From NCBI GenBank assembly GCA_017550405.1, contig JAFZPH010000012.1, positions 1 to 64,000 of the forward strand: a DNA stretch of 64,000 bases, given 5' to 3'. The translations under genes were made by a program, and so were the position numbers. The stretch is from Bacteroidales bacterium. GTDB taxonomy: Bacteria; Bacteroidota; Bacteroidia; Bacteroidales; P3. The notes beneath the pieces are model-generated. The model saw nothing but the letters and a program-made list of their open reading frames with translations, searched no databases and had not been told where the DNA came from. Positions 26,860-35,764 of the stretch are shown here, piece after piece (positions within the stretch are counted from its first letter, which is position 1; the number at the start of each line of letters is the position of its first letter).

Positions 26860-27867
26860 ATGGCAAAAGTAGCAATCAACGGCTTCGGCCGTATCGGAAG
26901 AATGTCCTTCCGCGCCATGCTGGACCATCCCGAATTGGACATCGTGGCCGTTAACGACCTGACCAGTGCCGACACCCTGGCATACTTGTTCAAATACGAT
27001 TCCGTGCATGACAACTTCGAAGGTGAAGTGCACGCCGAAGGCGACTGCATCGTAGTGAACGGCAAGAAGGTTAAAATCTATGCCGAGCGCGACCCGCAGA
27101 ACTTGCCTTGGAAAGAGCTGGGTGTTGACATCGTTGTTGAGTCGACCGGTCTGTTCAAGAAACGCGAGCAGATGATGAAGCACATCATCGCCGGTGCCAA
27201 GAAAGTCATCCTCACCGTCCCCGCCAGCAAGGCCGAGGATGTGGACGCTACCATTGTGATGGGTGTTAACGACAACGTGCTGACCAAAGAGATGCAGCTC
27301 GTCTCCAACGCCAGCTGCACCACCAACTGCCTGGCTCCTGTCGCCAAGGTGCTGAACGACACCTTCGGTATCAAACGCGGTTTGATGAACACCATCCACA
27401 GCTATACCAACGACCAGAAGATTCTTGACCAGCCGCACAGCGACCTGCGTCGCGCCCGTGCCGCCGCCGTGTCGATCATCCCCACTTCCAGCGGCGCCGC
27501 CAAGGCCGTGGGTCTGGTTATCCCCGAGATGAAAGGCAAACTGGACGGTTTCGCCATGCGCGTTCCCACTCCCGACGGTTCTGTTGTGGACCTCACTGCT
27601 GAACTGAACCGCAATGTCACCAAGGAAGAGATCAACGCCGCCATCAAGGCTGCCGCCGAAGGCCCCATGAAGGGTGTTCTGCAGTATACCGAGGATCCCG
27701 TGGTCAGCGTCGACATTATCGACAACACCCACAGTTCCATCTTCGACAGCCTGCTGACCCAGGTGATGGATGGCAACTTCGTGAAGGTTGTCAGCTGGTA
27801 CGACAACGAGAAGGGTTACAGCACCCGTGTCGGCGACCTCGCCGCCAAACTGGCCACCCTGCTCTAA
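26860..27867 (+). CDS. gap: glyceraldehyde-3-phosphate dehydrogenase
   Basis: The 335-residue enzyme has the NAD-binding start AKVAINGFGRIGRMSFRAML and the catalytic motif SNASCTTNCLAPVAKVLND with the nucleophilic Cys. It also has HSYTNDQKILDQPHSDLRRAR and the closing WYDNEKGYSTRVGDLAAKLA. It converts glyceraldehyde-3-phosphate to 1,3-bisphosphoglycerate in glycolysis. Codon choice is strongly biased, as expected for high expression. It has its own promoter and a clear terminator at 27901. Confidence 0.98.
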   Translation: MAKVAINGFGRIGRMSFRAMLDHPELDIVAVNDLTSADTLAYLFKYDSVHDNFEGEVHAEGDCIVVNGKKVKIYAERDPQNLPWKELGVDIVVESTGLFKKREQMMKHIIAGAKKVILTVPASKAEDVDATIVMGVNDNVLTKEMQLVSNASCTTNCLAPVAKVLNDTFGIKRGLMNTIHSYTNDQKILDQPHSDLRRARAAAVSIIPTSSGAAKAVGLVIPEMKGKLDGFAMRVPTPDGSVVDLTAELNRNVTKEEINAAIKAAAEGPMKGVLQYTEDPVVSVDIIDNTHSSIFDSLLTQVMDGNFVKVVSWYDNEKGYSTRVGDLAAKLATLL

Positions 27868-27900
27868 CAATGAGAGAGCGTTACCATAGGTAATGCAAAA

Positions 27901-27946
27901 AGAGAGTTGAGAGCGACCCATTCACTTTCAACTCTCTTCGTTTTTT
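27901..27946 (+). terminator. rho-independent terminator after gap
   Basis: A perfect 10-bp stem (AGAGAGTTGA with TCAACTCTCT, 27901-27937) is followed by TCGTTTTTT. Confidence 0.85.
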
Positions 27947-27991
27947 AACAACGAGTGTAGCACACCGCTAACTAAAAACATGTAACTAATT

Positions 27992-28738
27992 ATGCTTCTA
28001 AAAGACAAAGTAGCCATTATCACCGGCGCCACCCGCGGTATAGGTCGCGCCATTGCCCTCCGCTTTGCCGAGGAGGGATGTAACATTTCCTTCTGCGGAC
28101 GCAGCCGCAACGCACAAATGGAATCGGTTGAGAAAGAGCTGGAAGCCCTCGGGGTGAAAGCCAAAGGGTATGCCGTAGATGTGGCAAACAAACAAAGCAC
28201 ACAGCAATTTGTGGCCGACACGCTGCAGGATTTCGGCCACATCGATATTCTTATCAACAACGCCGGCATCACCGACGACGCAGCAATCAAACGCATGACT
28301 GAGGCGCAGTGGGACAACGTCCTCTCCAACGACTTGAAGTCGGTATTCCTGATGACCCAGGCCGTACAGCCCTCCATGTGGAAACAGGGGTTTGGCAGTA
28401 TTGTCAACATCAGCTCTGTGGTAGGCATTGGTGGCAACGCCGGACAAGCCAACTACGCCGCTGCCAAAGCCGGCATCATCGGTTTCACCAAGAGTGCTGT
28501 GAAGGAACTGGGTGCCCGCAACATCCGTATGAATGTCGTTGCCCCCGGATTCATCGTCACTGAGATGACCGGCGAGATTCCCGAACAGATGAAGACCTAC
28601 TGGCAGACACGTATCCCGCTACGCCGTCCGGGAACACCCCAAGAGGTGGCCAACGCATGCCTTTACTACGCATCCGAACTGGGCAGCTACAACACCGGCG
28701 ACGTGATGCACCTTTGCGGAGGAATGGAAGACGCTTAA
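27992..28738 (+). CDS. fabG: 3-oxoacyl-ACP reductase FabG
   Basis: The 248-residue short-chain dehydrogenase has the NADP-binding motif IITGATRGIGRAIALRF, the NNAG motif, and the catalytic Ser (NISSVVG) and Tyr-x-x-x-Lys (YAAAKAG). The C-terminal signature APGFIVTEMTGEIPE and closing NTGDVMHLCGGM are typical of FabG. It reduces 3-ketoacyl-ACP in each round of fatty-acid elongation. Ten bases separate it from the binding lipoprotein gene downstream, so the two probably share a transcript although they have no obvious joint role. Confidence 0.94.
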   Translation: MLLKDKVAIITGATRGIGRAIALRFAEEGCNISFCGRSRNAQMESVEKELEALGVKAKGYAVDVANKQSTQQFVADTLQDFGHIDILINNAGITDDAAIKRMTEAQWDNVLSNDLKSVFLMTQAVQPSMWKQGFGSIVNISSVVGIGGNAGQANYAAAKAGIIGFTKSAVKELGARNIRMNVVAPGFIVTEMTGEIPEQMKTYWQTRIPLRRPGTPQEVANACLYYASELGSYNTGDVMHLCGGMEDA

Positions 28739-28748
28739 CTCTTACACT

Positions 28749-29669
28749 ATGACAAACTCCAATCCCCGTACACGACACAGAATGCACTTCATGCTCTGTG
28801 TCATAAGTTTATCTTTGATGGTAACGGTTTCGTGCAAAGCCCCTTCCGGCTCGCCTTCGGACCAAGAGTACGTTACCTTTACCGACGACTATCAGCGTAC
28901 TGTGGAGGTGCCCACCAGCCCCAAACGGGTGGTGAGTACCTCCCCTGCTGTTACCGAGATTATCTTCGCACTGCATGCCGACTCGCTGCTTATCGGGAGG
29001 ACGGACTTCTGCTCCTACCCTCCCGAGGCGAAAGAGATTCCCTCAATCGGCGGCATCAGCAATTTGAATGTGGAGAAAATCGCCTCCCTCAATCCCGACC
29101 TGGTCATCAGCGGCTCGATGATACCGCAAAAGTGCCACCAACAGCTGGAGAAGATGGGCATCCCCATCGCTTGCGTGATTGAGAAGCATCAATATGAAGG
29201 ATTGTATGAAAACATTGCCAAGATAGGACAGTTAGTCGGATGCACCCGACAGGCAGACAGTCTCATCGCCCACATGCGTTCCATGATGGGTGCACTTGGC
29301 GAGAACCTCTCCTCCGACGAAACCCATCGCCCCAGCATTTACTATGTGGTCGGATTCGGTCCCTCGGGAAATTTCACCGCTGGGGGGAACTCTTTCATCA
29401 ACGACATTATCGAGATGGCTGGTGGTCACAATGTGGCTGCCGACATAGACGGTTGGAGCTATAGCCTCGAGGCATTGATGCAGGCTGATCCGGAATACAT
29501 CATGATTCGCCGCGAGGACTCTGCCACTTTCTGCCGGACAAAGCCCTACACCCAACTCACTGCCGTGAAAACAGGGAAGGTGATAGCAATAGAGAGCGGG
29601 ACTATCGACCTGCAAGTGCCACGCAATATACAGGCCATTCTCTATATCAGAGAGCGACTGAACAAATAG
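28749..29669 (+). CDS. ABC-transporter periplasmic substrate-binding lipoprotein (BtuF/FecB-like)
   Basis: The 306-residue protein has a lipobox (SLSLMVTVSCKAP) and a cluster A-9 type helical-backbone binding fold. Signatures are VEVPTSPKRVVSTSPAVTEI, IGRTDFCSYPPEAKEIPSIG, LNPDLVISGSMIP and GGHNVAADIDGWSYSLEAL. Such proteins hand cobalamin or iron chelates to an inner-membrane ABC importer. No permease or ATPase gene is next to it. ATG 28782 (MHFMLCV) is an alternative start giving a shorter signal peptide. The gene converges on the S41 peptidase gene with only 9 bp between stops. Confidence 0.85.
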   Translation: MTNSNPRTRHRMHFMLCVISLSLMVTVSCKAPSGSPSDQEYVTFTDDYQRTVEVPTSPKRVVSTSPAVTEIIFALHADSLLIGRTDFCSYPPEAKEIPSIGGISNLNVEKIASLNPDLVISGSMIPQKCHQQLEKMGIPIACVIEKHQYEGLYENIAKIGQLVGCTRQADSLIAHMRSMMGALGENLSSDETHRPSIYYVVGFGPSGNFTAGGNSFINDIIEMAGGHNVAADIDGWSYSLEALMQADPEYIMIRREDSATFCRTKPYTQLTAVKTGKVIAIESGTIDLQVPRNIQAILYIRERLNK

Positions 29670-29678
29670 ACAAGTCCA

Positions 29679-31010
29679 TCAATGCCCCACACGGATGAAT
29701 CGGATGGCGCGGTCCAACTGATTATCTGTGCCTTCGTCTAACCTACTGAGGTTAAAACGAATCTCAATATCGGGTTGTACTCCTACACCCTCCACATCGC
29801 CGTATGTATTGTCGACCATGTGGAACGTACTGGTGTAGACATAATAGGTGAAGTTGTCGTGATACGGGTCAGGGCCGTCTTCGAAGTACTGGTAATCACC
29901 GAAACAACCAGAGTAGAACAGGTCGTGGTAGATGTTGGTGGCACCACCGGAATAAAGACCACCGATAGCACCGTACGTCCTCTCACCAATGAATGTGCCG
30001 TTGGGGAGCGCCTTGATAAGCATTGTGGCCAGTTCGGCACAGCTGACGGATGTGACATCGGCCAGCACCACAATGGGCTTCTGCTTGTTGAGATGCAATG
30101 AGGGGCATTTCACAATACTCTCAGACCATGCGCTGTAGTCCAGTCGGCCATAGCCCTCCTTCACACGGGTGTAGCCAACGAGCGTGGGCGACTGGGAGAG
30201 GGAGCCGATAAGCGGTTCCAGATCTTCTACACTGCCACCACCGTTGCCACGCACATCGATGATGATGCCCACCACCGAATCATTGTTGGCATAGCCTGCC
30301 TCGGTAGTAATGCCCTCATGATAGAGCGGGCCATAGAAGGCTCTGGCGGGAGCCTGTGCCTTCTGCGAGTCGGGAGAGTTGGGATACCACTGATACTTCT
30401 GATGCATCTGCACCATGTAAAAGTTGGTGAAACGGAAATAGGCAATCAACTCACCGTCGTTGGCACCGGGTATCAAGCAGAAATATGAGCCCGGATTACC
30501 ATATTCATTACTGGGGCTGTATTCCACCAAAGTGCCTGGTACCGCCCTTTTACGCAATGCCTTGAGCTGCAGACGAAGGGCTTCGGAATTGGACACGCTA
30601 TGGTAGTAATCGTTTGTCCCAGGCGACACAAAAGCCTCGCATTGCCCATGAGGTATGCCTTTGGCAGCATAAAAGCGACCGGTGAGGTGGTGGTCCAGCA
30701 GTCCTGCGAAGAGGCCGGTATAGGCTTCCATGTATTCAATTTGCGTGACGGGCTTGTTGGCCGGACGTGCATCGAAAGCGGCAAAAATAGGGCGGTACTC
30801 TTCGTAGCGGGCATCCCAGTCGACGGTGTCACGATCCCAGAAGACATAGCCCTGGTCCATGCCCGACCAGATAGCCTCAAACTGCGAAAGATAGGTCTTA
30901 CAAATAAGATTGTTGGGGTTGCCTCGATTTTCCAGAGGTTCCTTGCGGCACGACACGTTGCTCAATGTGACCAACAACAGCAGGCCATAAAAAAAAGCGT
31001 CTTTTCTCAT
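29679..31010 (-). CDS. S41-family peptidase lipoprotein, cassette copy 2
   Basis: The 443-residue protein has a lipobox (LVTLSNVSCRK). Residues about 35-110 share a segment with its paralogue at 31872, including GYVFWDRDTVDWDARYEEY. The S41 core shows GIIIDVRGNGGGS and then PIVVLADVTSVSCAELATML with the candidate catalytic Ser, followed by GERTYGAIGG. The C-terminal VQPDIEIRFN strand also fits. S41 enzymes are serine proteases; there is no obvious PDZ domain between the halves. It follows the outer-membrane barrel gene at 31102 and is probably co-transcribed with it. Confidence 0.86.
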   Translation of the reverse strand: MRKDAFFYGLLLLVTLSNVSCRKEPLENRGNPNNLICKTYLSQFEAIWSGMDQGYVFWDRDTVDWDARYEEYRPIFAAFDARPANKPVTQIEYMEAYTGLFAGLLDHHLTGRFYAAKGIPHGQCEAFVSPGTNDYYHSVSNSEALRLQLKALRKRAVPGTLVEYSPSNEYGNPGSYFCLIPGANDGELIAYFRFTNFYMVQMHQKYQWYPNSPDSQKAQAPARAFYGPLYHEGITTEAGYANNDSVVGIIIDVRGNGGGSVEDLEPLIGSLSQSPTLVGYTRVKEGYGRLDYSAWSESIVKCPSLHLNKQKPIVVLADVTSVSCAELATMLIKALPNGTFIGERTYGAIGGLYSGGATNIYHDLFYSGCFGDYQYFEDGPDPYHDNFTYYVYTSTFHMVDNTYGDVEGVGVQPDIEIRFNLSRLDEGTDNQLDRAIRFIRVGH

Positions 31011-31040
31011 ATAGAATGTTCTATTAATTCTTTTTATTTA

Positions 31041-31064
31041 CCCCCTCGTCAAATGGCGAGGGGG
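31041..31064. other. hairpin between barrel and peptidase genes
   Basis: CCCCCTCG and CGAGGGGG form an 8-bp GC stem with an 8-nt loop in the 91-bp gap between the cassette's second barrel gene and second peptidase gene. No T-run follows on the minus strand, so it is more likely an mRNA processing or stabilising hairpin than a terminator. Confidence 0.45.
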
Positions 31065-31101
31065 CAAAACGTTTATTCCTAATTGATGATATTCTATTGA
31101 A

Positions 31102-31839
31102 CTATAGCCAGTAACTCAAGCCTGCCTGAAAGGCGACAGCAGTATTGTAGCGGGGATTGAGGTTGGTCATATAAGGCTTCTGGATATCGGTGATGCTGTA
31201 ATACCATCTTATTTCAGCACCCACCTCTATCTTGCCAAGAATCATGCCGCTGAGACCTGCGCCCCAGGTGAACCCCTTCTCAATCCTGTTGTCGCGCTTG
31301 TCGTTAAACTCATAATCCTCGTCAAAGGAGTAATATCTTTCGTTAGAGAATGAATAGGTCACCCCTTTCCTATGCCCTTTCAGCCAATAGCCGCCGAAGA
31401 CACCGCCAAAAGCGTGCAGCCGGACGGTCTTACCCACACTCAGTTTCAACTCGAGGGGGATATTGACATAGTCATTTGTCGATGTGGTGTTGAGCGAGTA
31501 GCGCAGATAGTAATACTCAAACACATGGTCCATGTGGTAATTCTTCTGAATCAGAACTGCACCCGTGTTGATAGAGAGCCACTTAAGGGGTGCATACCCC
31601 AGTCGGAGCCCAAACACTGTACCCGTTCTGAACTTGTCGAACTTCATATCCGACATATACACCATATCCACGCTATGGTAGTTGCGGTCCATACCTGCGG
31701 TGATGCCGAAGCTGAAATGGCGAGTACGCGGCTCGGCCTGAACCTCCTCCTGTGCGGAAAGCACGGCAGGCATTGCGGCCAGCCACACCAGCAACAGGCC
31801 TCGGACAATGGGAATGGTTAGACGATTGATCATTCTCAT
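31102..31839 (-). CDS. outer-membrane beta-barrel protein, cassette copy 2
   Basis: The 245-residue protein has a signal peptide (to about residue 29, AVLSAQ) and eight-strand-like amphipathic pattern of the porin/OMP_b-brl family. It ends with aromatic FQAGLSYWL. It is a paralogue of the protein at 33198. Shared marks are NYHSVDMVYM against NYHSANMVYM, DKRDNRIEKG against STRDNRFDGG, and TDIQKPYMTNLNPRYNT against TDIQKKYMRNLSPRYNT. No enzymatic function is seen. It alternates with S41 peptidase lipoprotein genes. Confidence 0.83.
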   Translation of the reverse strand: MRMINRLTIPIVRGLLLVWLAAMPAVLSAQEEVQAEPRTRHFSFGITAGMDRNYHSVDMVYMSDMKFDKFRTGTVFGLRLGYAPLKWLSINTGAVLIQKNYHMDHVFEYYYLRYSLNTTSTNDYVNIPLELKLSVGKTVRLHAFGGVFGGYWLKGHRKGVTYSFSNERYYSFDEDYEFNDKRDNRIEKGFTWGAGLSGMILGKIEVGAEIRWYYSITDIQKPYMTNLNPRYNTAVAFQAGLSYWL

Positions 31840-31871
31840 AAAACAATTGTTATGTTACAGTATTTGCAGAA

Positions 31872-33149
31872 TTATTTTCCGTTACGAAGATATTCCAGTG
31901 CGCGTTCCAACTGCTTGTCGGTACCAGCTTTCAGCTCTTGGGCATTGTAAGGAACCACAATATCGGGAATCACCCCCTTGCCTTCAAAGCTCTCATAGTT
32001 GAGGTCGACAAAGTCGAATGTACTGGTGTAGACATAATAGGCGTAATCAGGATTGCTATAGGTGCGGCCTTCAATCGTATAGAAACTAAACAAATTGGTG
32101 TCGCCGAAACAGCCGTTGTAAAAAATGTTATGGAGCATTGTGTTAGGCCAGAGCGGGCCTGTGCCTCCAAAAGTGCGTTCACCCACCACCTTGCCATTGG
32201 GAAGACACTTGGTGAGAACAGCGGTGATTTCCGAACAACTCATAGAATTGGCATCCACTAGCAATACGATATTCTTCTCATTCTTTATCGGCCTTTTTGG
32301 TGGGGTAATTACAGCGGGAAGCCAAGCGCTGTAATCCAATCTTCCCACACCCTCTTTCACACGTGTGTAACCGATATGCACATCTTTATGCAGCAGAGAG
32401 GCAATAAACGTAGCGATATTGGCGAAGCTTCCGCCATTATTGCCTCTCACATCGATGAGGATGCCCTTTACATCATCGCGGTTGATGAGTGCACGGTCAC
32501 CTACATTGCCCAAAGTATCGGGGTCGAAAAAGGCATATAACGGAGCCAGTTCGGCCCGCGACTGGTTCTTTATGTCGAATGCAAAACCTGTGAACCGGAA
32601 ATAGGCAATCTTCTCTCCGGCTCCCTTGCCGGGCAGCAGGCAGCTCCACGACTGGGGTGCTTTGCTCTCCGGAACAGTGTTTTCTGTCAGGTCGCTGATT
32701 CCAGGCATGCGTTTGAGAATGGAAACCTCCTGGGCAATGTCGGTTTGATAGGGTGATTTGTGACCCGGACTGATGGCGACAGCATTCTTCAGATGCGGTT
32801 CCCACAGAATGGCTGCGAAATGATGGTCGACAAGGCCTTTGAACACCTTTGACCAAGCCTCCTTATACTCATCGAGCGTAACAGGATTGGCTGTGCCACG
32901 GGCATCAAACGCCTGGAAAAGCGGCAGATATCGGTCATAACGGGTATCCCATTTGACGGTATCTCTTTCCCAGAACACATACGACTGGTCCACGCCCTCC
33001 CAAATAACCTGGAACTGTTCGGTATAGGACTTGCACCTCAAATCGTTGGGGTTCTGAAGGACAGGAGCCTCTTTGCGGCAAGACACCATCATCAGTGTCG
33101 ACATGGCGGCGATGGCCATGATATTAACGATATACTTTCTTGTTTTCAT
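31872..33149 (-). CDS. S41-family peptidase lipoprotein, cassette copy 1
   Basis: The 425-residue protein has a lipobox (LMMVSCRKE). N-terminal segment SYVFWERDTVKWDTRYDRY matches the paralogue at 29679. The S41 core has GILIDVRGNNGGSFANI, NIVLLVDANSMSCSEITAVL with the candidate nucleophile Ser, and GERTFGGTGPLWP. The ending GVIPDIVVPYN followed by GTDKQLERALEYLRNGK is shared in form with copy 2. It probably cleaves peptides at the outer membrane or outside it; the substrate is unknown. It sits 48 bp after barrel copy 1 and 32 bp before barrel copy 2. Confidence 0.87.
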   Translation of the reverse strand: MKTRKYIVNIMAIAAMSTLMMVSCRKEAPVLQNPNDLRCKSYTEQFQVIWEGVDQSYVFWERDTVKWDTRYDRYLPLFQAFDARGTANPVTLDEYKEAWSKVFKGLVDHHFAAILWEPHLKNAVAISPGHKSPYQTDIAQEVSILKRMPGISDLTENTVPESKAPQSWSCLLPGKGAGEKIAYFRFTGFAFDIKNQSRAELAPLYAFFDPDTLGNVGDRALINRDDVKGILIDVRGNNGGSFANIATFIASLLHKDVHIGYTRVKEGVGRLDYSAWLPAVITPPKRPIKNEKNIVLLVDANSMSCSEITAVLTKCLPNGKVVGERTFGGTGPLWPNTMLHNIFYNGCFGDTNLFSFYTIEGRTYSNPDYAYYVYTSTFDFVDLNYESFEGKGVIPDIVVPYNAQELKAGTDKQLERALEYLRNGK

Positions 33150-33197
33150 AGTTAGTCAAAATGGAAGATTAATAATAAATAGTTTTATTCTTCAATC

Positions 33198-33917
33198 TCA
33201 AAACGAACGGCTCAAACTCAGTTGCACGGTATAGGTTGTATTATATCGCGGACTGAGATTGCGCATATACTTCTTCTGAATGTCCGTAAGGCCATACAGG
33301 CAGTATCCCTCGAGACCCAGCGACCAAGCCTGCGACTTGCCAAGGGCTAGCGATAGGCCTACCGATGCGGCAAGACCCCCGTCGAAACGGTTGTCGCGGG
33401 TGCTGTTAAATTTGACATCCTCGTCGAATTCAACAACTGTTCCGCTGAAAGGGAAACTAGTGCCGTAACGCGAGCTTACCAACCAATAGCCCATATAGCC
33501 GCCTACTCCGAAGTTAACCTTAAACCGATTCCCGAATGAGAATACGGCCATCACCGGCACATCTAAATAGCCGTTGATAGTACCAGTATTAAGCGTACCA
33601 TTATCTATTTTATTAATGATCACATGATTAGTCATTACATAGTCTTTCATCAGTGTCAAAACATCTGCACGTACACCCAGCCAAGGCTTAAAATTATACT
33701 GGGCATGTATGCCAAAAGACATGCCTAACATGCCTGAATAGGACATGTTATTCATATAAACCATATTGGCACTGTGGTAGTTATAGTCTACACCAAGCGA
33801 TAGACCTAAATTCCAATGGTAGAAACCCGGTGCCGCGTTGGTATCCAACGCATCCTGTGCTTTCGCAACGCAAAACAGCGTCATGAAAGCTGTAACAAAT
33901 AGTATTTTTTTCTTCAT
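33198..33917 (-). CDS. outer-membrane beta-barrel protein, cassette copy 1
   Basis: The 239-residue protein has signal peptide MKKKILFVTAFMTLFCVAKA. Alternating strands with periplasmic turns follow, ending in an aromatic strand (TVQLSLSRSF). It is the first gene of the run barrel-peptidase-barrel-peptidase on the minus strand. The paralogue 31102 shares several loops word for word, so the pair arose by duplication together with the S41 gene. No clear -7 box was found just upstream, so the promoter is uncertain. Confidence 0.83.
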   Translation of the reverse strand: MKKKILFVTAFMTLFCVAKAQDALDTNAAPGFYHWNLGLSLGVDYNYHSANMVYMNNMSYSGMLGMSFGIHAQYNFKPWLGVRADVLTLMKDYVMTNHVIINKIDNGTLNTGTINGYLDVPVMAVFSFGNRFKVNFGVGGYMGYWLVSSRYGTSFPFSGTVVEFDEDVKFNSTRDNRFDGGLAASVGLSLALGKSQAWSLGLEGYCLYGLTDIQKKYMRNLSPRYNTTYTVQLSLSRSF

Positions 33918-33958
33918 AAGTTATAAGAGTCTAAAAATGCACATTCGTGTTAACAAAA

Positions 33959-33983
33959 GGTGCCACGCCTATGGCGTGGCACC
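33959..33983 (-). terminator. terminator after pruA
   Basis: A perfect 11-bp stem (GGTGCCACGCC with GGCGTGGCACC) around a 3-nt loop is followed on the minus strand by TTTT. It lies 12 bp past the pruA stop and between pruA and the barrel-peptidase cassette. Confidence 0.8.
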
Positions 33984-33994
33984 AAGTGTGAGTC

Positions 33995-35629
33995 TTATTC
34001 AGCGTCGCTGATGAAGGGATACTTGTAATCGTAGGCGGGGTCGAAAGTCTCCTTGATGGCCTGCGGGCTGGTCCAGCGGATCAGGTTCAGATACGAGCCG
34101 GCCTTGTCGTTGGTGCCGCTGGCACGGGCACCGCCAAAGGGTTGCTGACCCACCACGGCGCCTGTAGGCTTGTCGTTGTAATAGATGTTGCCTGCGGCAT
34201 ACTTCAGGATATTGGCACCCGTCCGCAATGCCTTGCGGTCGGTGGCGAAGATGGCACCCGTCAGTGCGTAGGGCGAAGTCTCGTTGCACAGACGCAGCGT
34301 CTCCTCGTACTTGGCATCCTCGTAAACATACACGGTGATGATGGGTCCGAAAATCTCCTCGCACATCGACTTGTATTTCGGGTCGAGGGCACGGATGACC
34401 GTGGGCTGGATAAACCATCCCTTGCTCTTGTCGCCGGTGCCACCAAACACGATTTCGGCATCCTTGCTCTTCTTGGCATGCTCGATATAGCGCATGCAGT
34501 TGTCGAACGAAGCCTCGTCGATAACAGCGTTGACGAAAGCGCTGAAGTCGCGCACATCGCCCACCTTGATTTCAGCAAGCATCTTGCCGACAAGCTTTTC
34601 AACCTTGGGCCACAGGCTCTTGGGAACATAAGCACGCGAGGCGGCCGAGCACTTCTGACCCTGGAACTCGAAAGCTCCGCGCACGATGGCTGTGGCCACC
34701 TGCTCGGGATTGGCCGACTTGTGGACAAAGATGAAGTCTTTGCCGCCGGTCTCACCCACAATCTTGGGATATGTGCGGTAATTGGCGATATTGTCGCCGA
34801 TTGATTTCCAGAAGCTGTTGAACGTGCCGGTGGAACCGGTAAAGTGGACACCGCACAGATTGGCGTCGGCAAAAGCCACCTTGCCAATCAGCGAACCACT
34901 GCCGGGCAGGAAGTTCACCACGCCGTCGGGCAGGCCAGCCTCCTTATAGATTTTCATCAACAGGTAGTTGGACAGCATGGCAGTGGTGCTGGGTTTCCAG
35001 ATGCACACATTGCCCATCAGCACGGGCGACAGGCAGAGGTTACTGGCGATGGAGGTGAAGTTGAAGGGAGTGATGGCAAACACAAAACCTTCCATCGGAC
35101 GGTAGGTCACATAATTCAGCGTACCCTTGTCGCTGCAGGGCTGATCGCTGTATATTTGTGAAGCATAGTAGGCATTATAGCGCAGAAAGTCCACCAACTC
35201 GCATGCCGAGTCGATTTCGGCCTGCATGGTGGTCTTGCCCTGACCAAGCATGGTGGCAGCGTTGATAAGCCAACGGTACTTGCCACTGATGAGGGTGGCA
35301 ATCTTCAGCATCACACTGGCACGCTCAATCCACGGGGTGTTGGCCCATTCCTCGTGAGCCTTCATGGCGGCGGCGATAGCGGCTTGAACCTCCTTCTCGC
35401 CCACTTTGTAGTACTTGGCAAGCACATGTTTGTTGTCGGTGGGCATCACAATCTCGCCCATCTCGGCTGTTTTCACCTCCTTGCCTCCAATGATGGGGCA
35501 GATGGTGGTGGTCTTCTTGTAGAGCTCGTCGAGGGCCTTACGAATCTCTTTACGCTCGGGACTGCCGGGCTTGTAGCCGAGTACGGGTTCGTTCTCGGGT
35601 TTCGGGAATGTGAAAATGGTGTTGTTCAT
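33995..35629 (-). CDS. pruA: L-glutamate gamma-semialdehyde (1-pyrroline-5-carboxylate) dehydrogenase
   Basis: The 544-residue aldehyde dehydrogenase belongs to the P5C dehydrogenase group. Markers are ATMLGQGKTTMQAEIDSACEL, ITPFNFTSIASNLCLSPVLM, HFTGSTGTFNSFWKSI, catalytic Glu in VGETGGKDFIFVH and catalytic Cys in FEFQGQKCSAASRAYVP. The closing QPFGGARASGTNDKAGS is also diagnostic. It oxidises glutamate semialdehyde, from proline breakdown, to glutamate with NAD. There is no proline dehydrogenase domain or neighbour. The promoter box is at 35679-35686. Confidence 0.96.
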   Translation of the reverse strand: MNNTIFTFPKPENEPVLGYKPGSPERKEIRKALDELYKKTTTICPIIGGKEVKTAEMGEIVMPTDNKHVLAKYYKVGEKEVQAAIAAAMKAHEEWANTPWIERASVMLKIATLISGKYRWLINAATMLGQGKTTMQAEIDSACELVDFLRYNAYYASQIYSDQPCSDKGTLNYVTYRPMEGFVFAITPFNFTSIASNLCLSPVLMGNVCIWKPSTTAMLSNYLLMKIYKEAGLPDGVVNFLPGSGSLIGKVAFADANLCGVHFTGSTGTFNSFWKSIGDNIANYRTYPKIVGETGGKDFIFVHKSANPEQVATAIVRGAFEFQGQKCSAASRAYVPKSLWPKVEKLVGKMLAEIKVGDVRDFSAFVNAVIDEASFDNCMRYIEHAKKSKDAEIVFGGTGDKSKGWFIQPTVIRALDPKYKSMCEEIFGPIITVYVYEDAKYEETLRLCNETSPYALTGAIFATDRKALRTGANILKYAAGNIYYNDKPTGAVVGQQPFGGARASGTNDKAGSYLNLIRWTSPQAIKETFDPAYDYKYPFISDAE

Positions 35630-35678
35630 AAGAAATTTATAATAGAATTTAACCTTTTAATATCATTGAAACAATTTG

Positions 35679-35686
35679 CAAATATA
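35679..35686 (-). promoter_or_regulatory. -7 promoter box for pruA
   Basis: The minus strand reads TATATTTG (perfect TAnnTTTG) 50 nt upstream of the pruA ATG. Confidence 0.72.
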
Positions 35687-35716
35687 CGATTTTTTTTCAA
35701 TATGCAAAAAAAAATG

Positions 35717-35724
35717 TATCTTTG
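35717..35724 (+). promoter_or_regulatory. -7 promoter box for the 149-residue lipoprotein
   Basis: TATCTTTG is a perfect TAnnTTTG box. It lies 41 nt before ATG 35765 and excludes any start further upstream in that frame. Confidence 0.75.
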
Positions 35725-35764
35725 CATCCTGAAAATAACAAAACAAAAACAATACTATATTATC

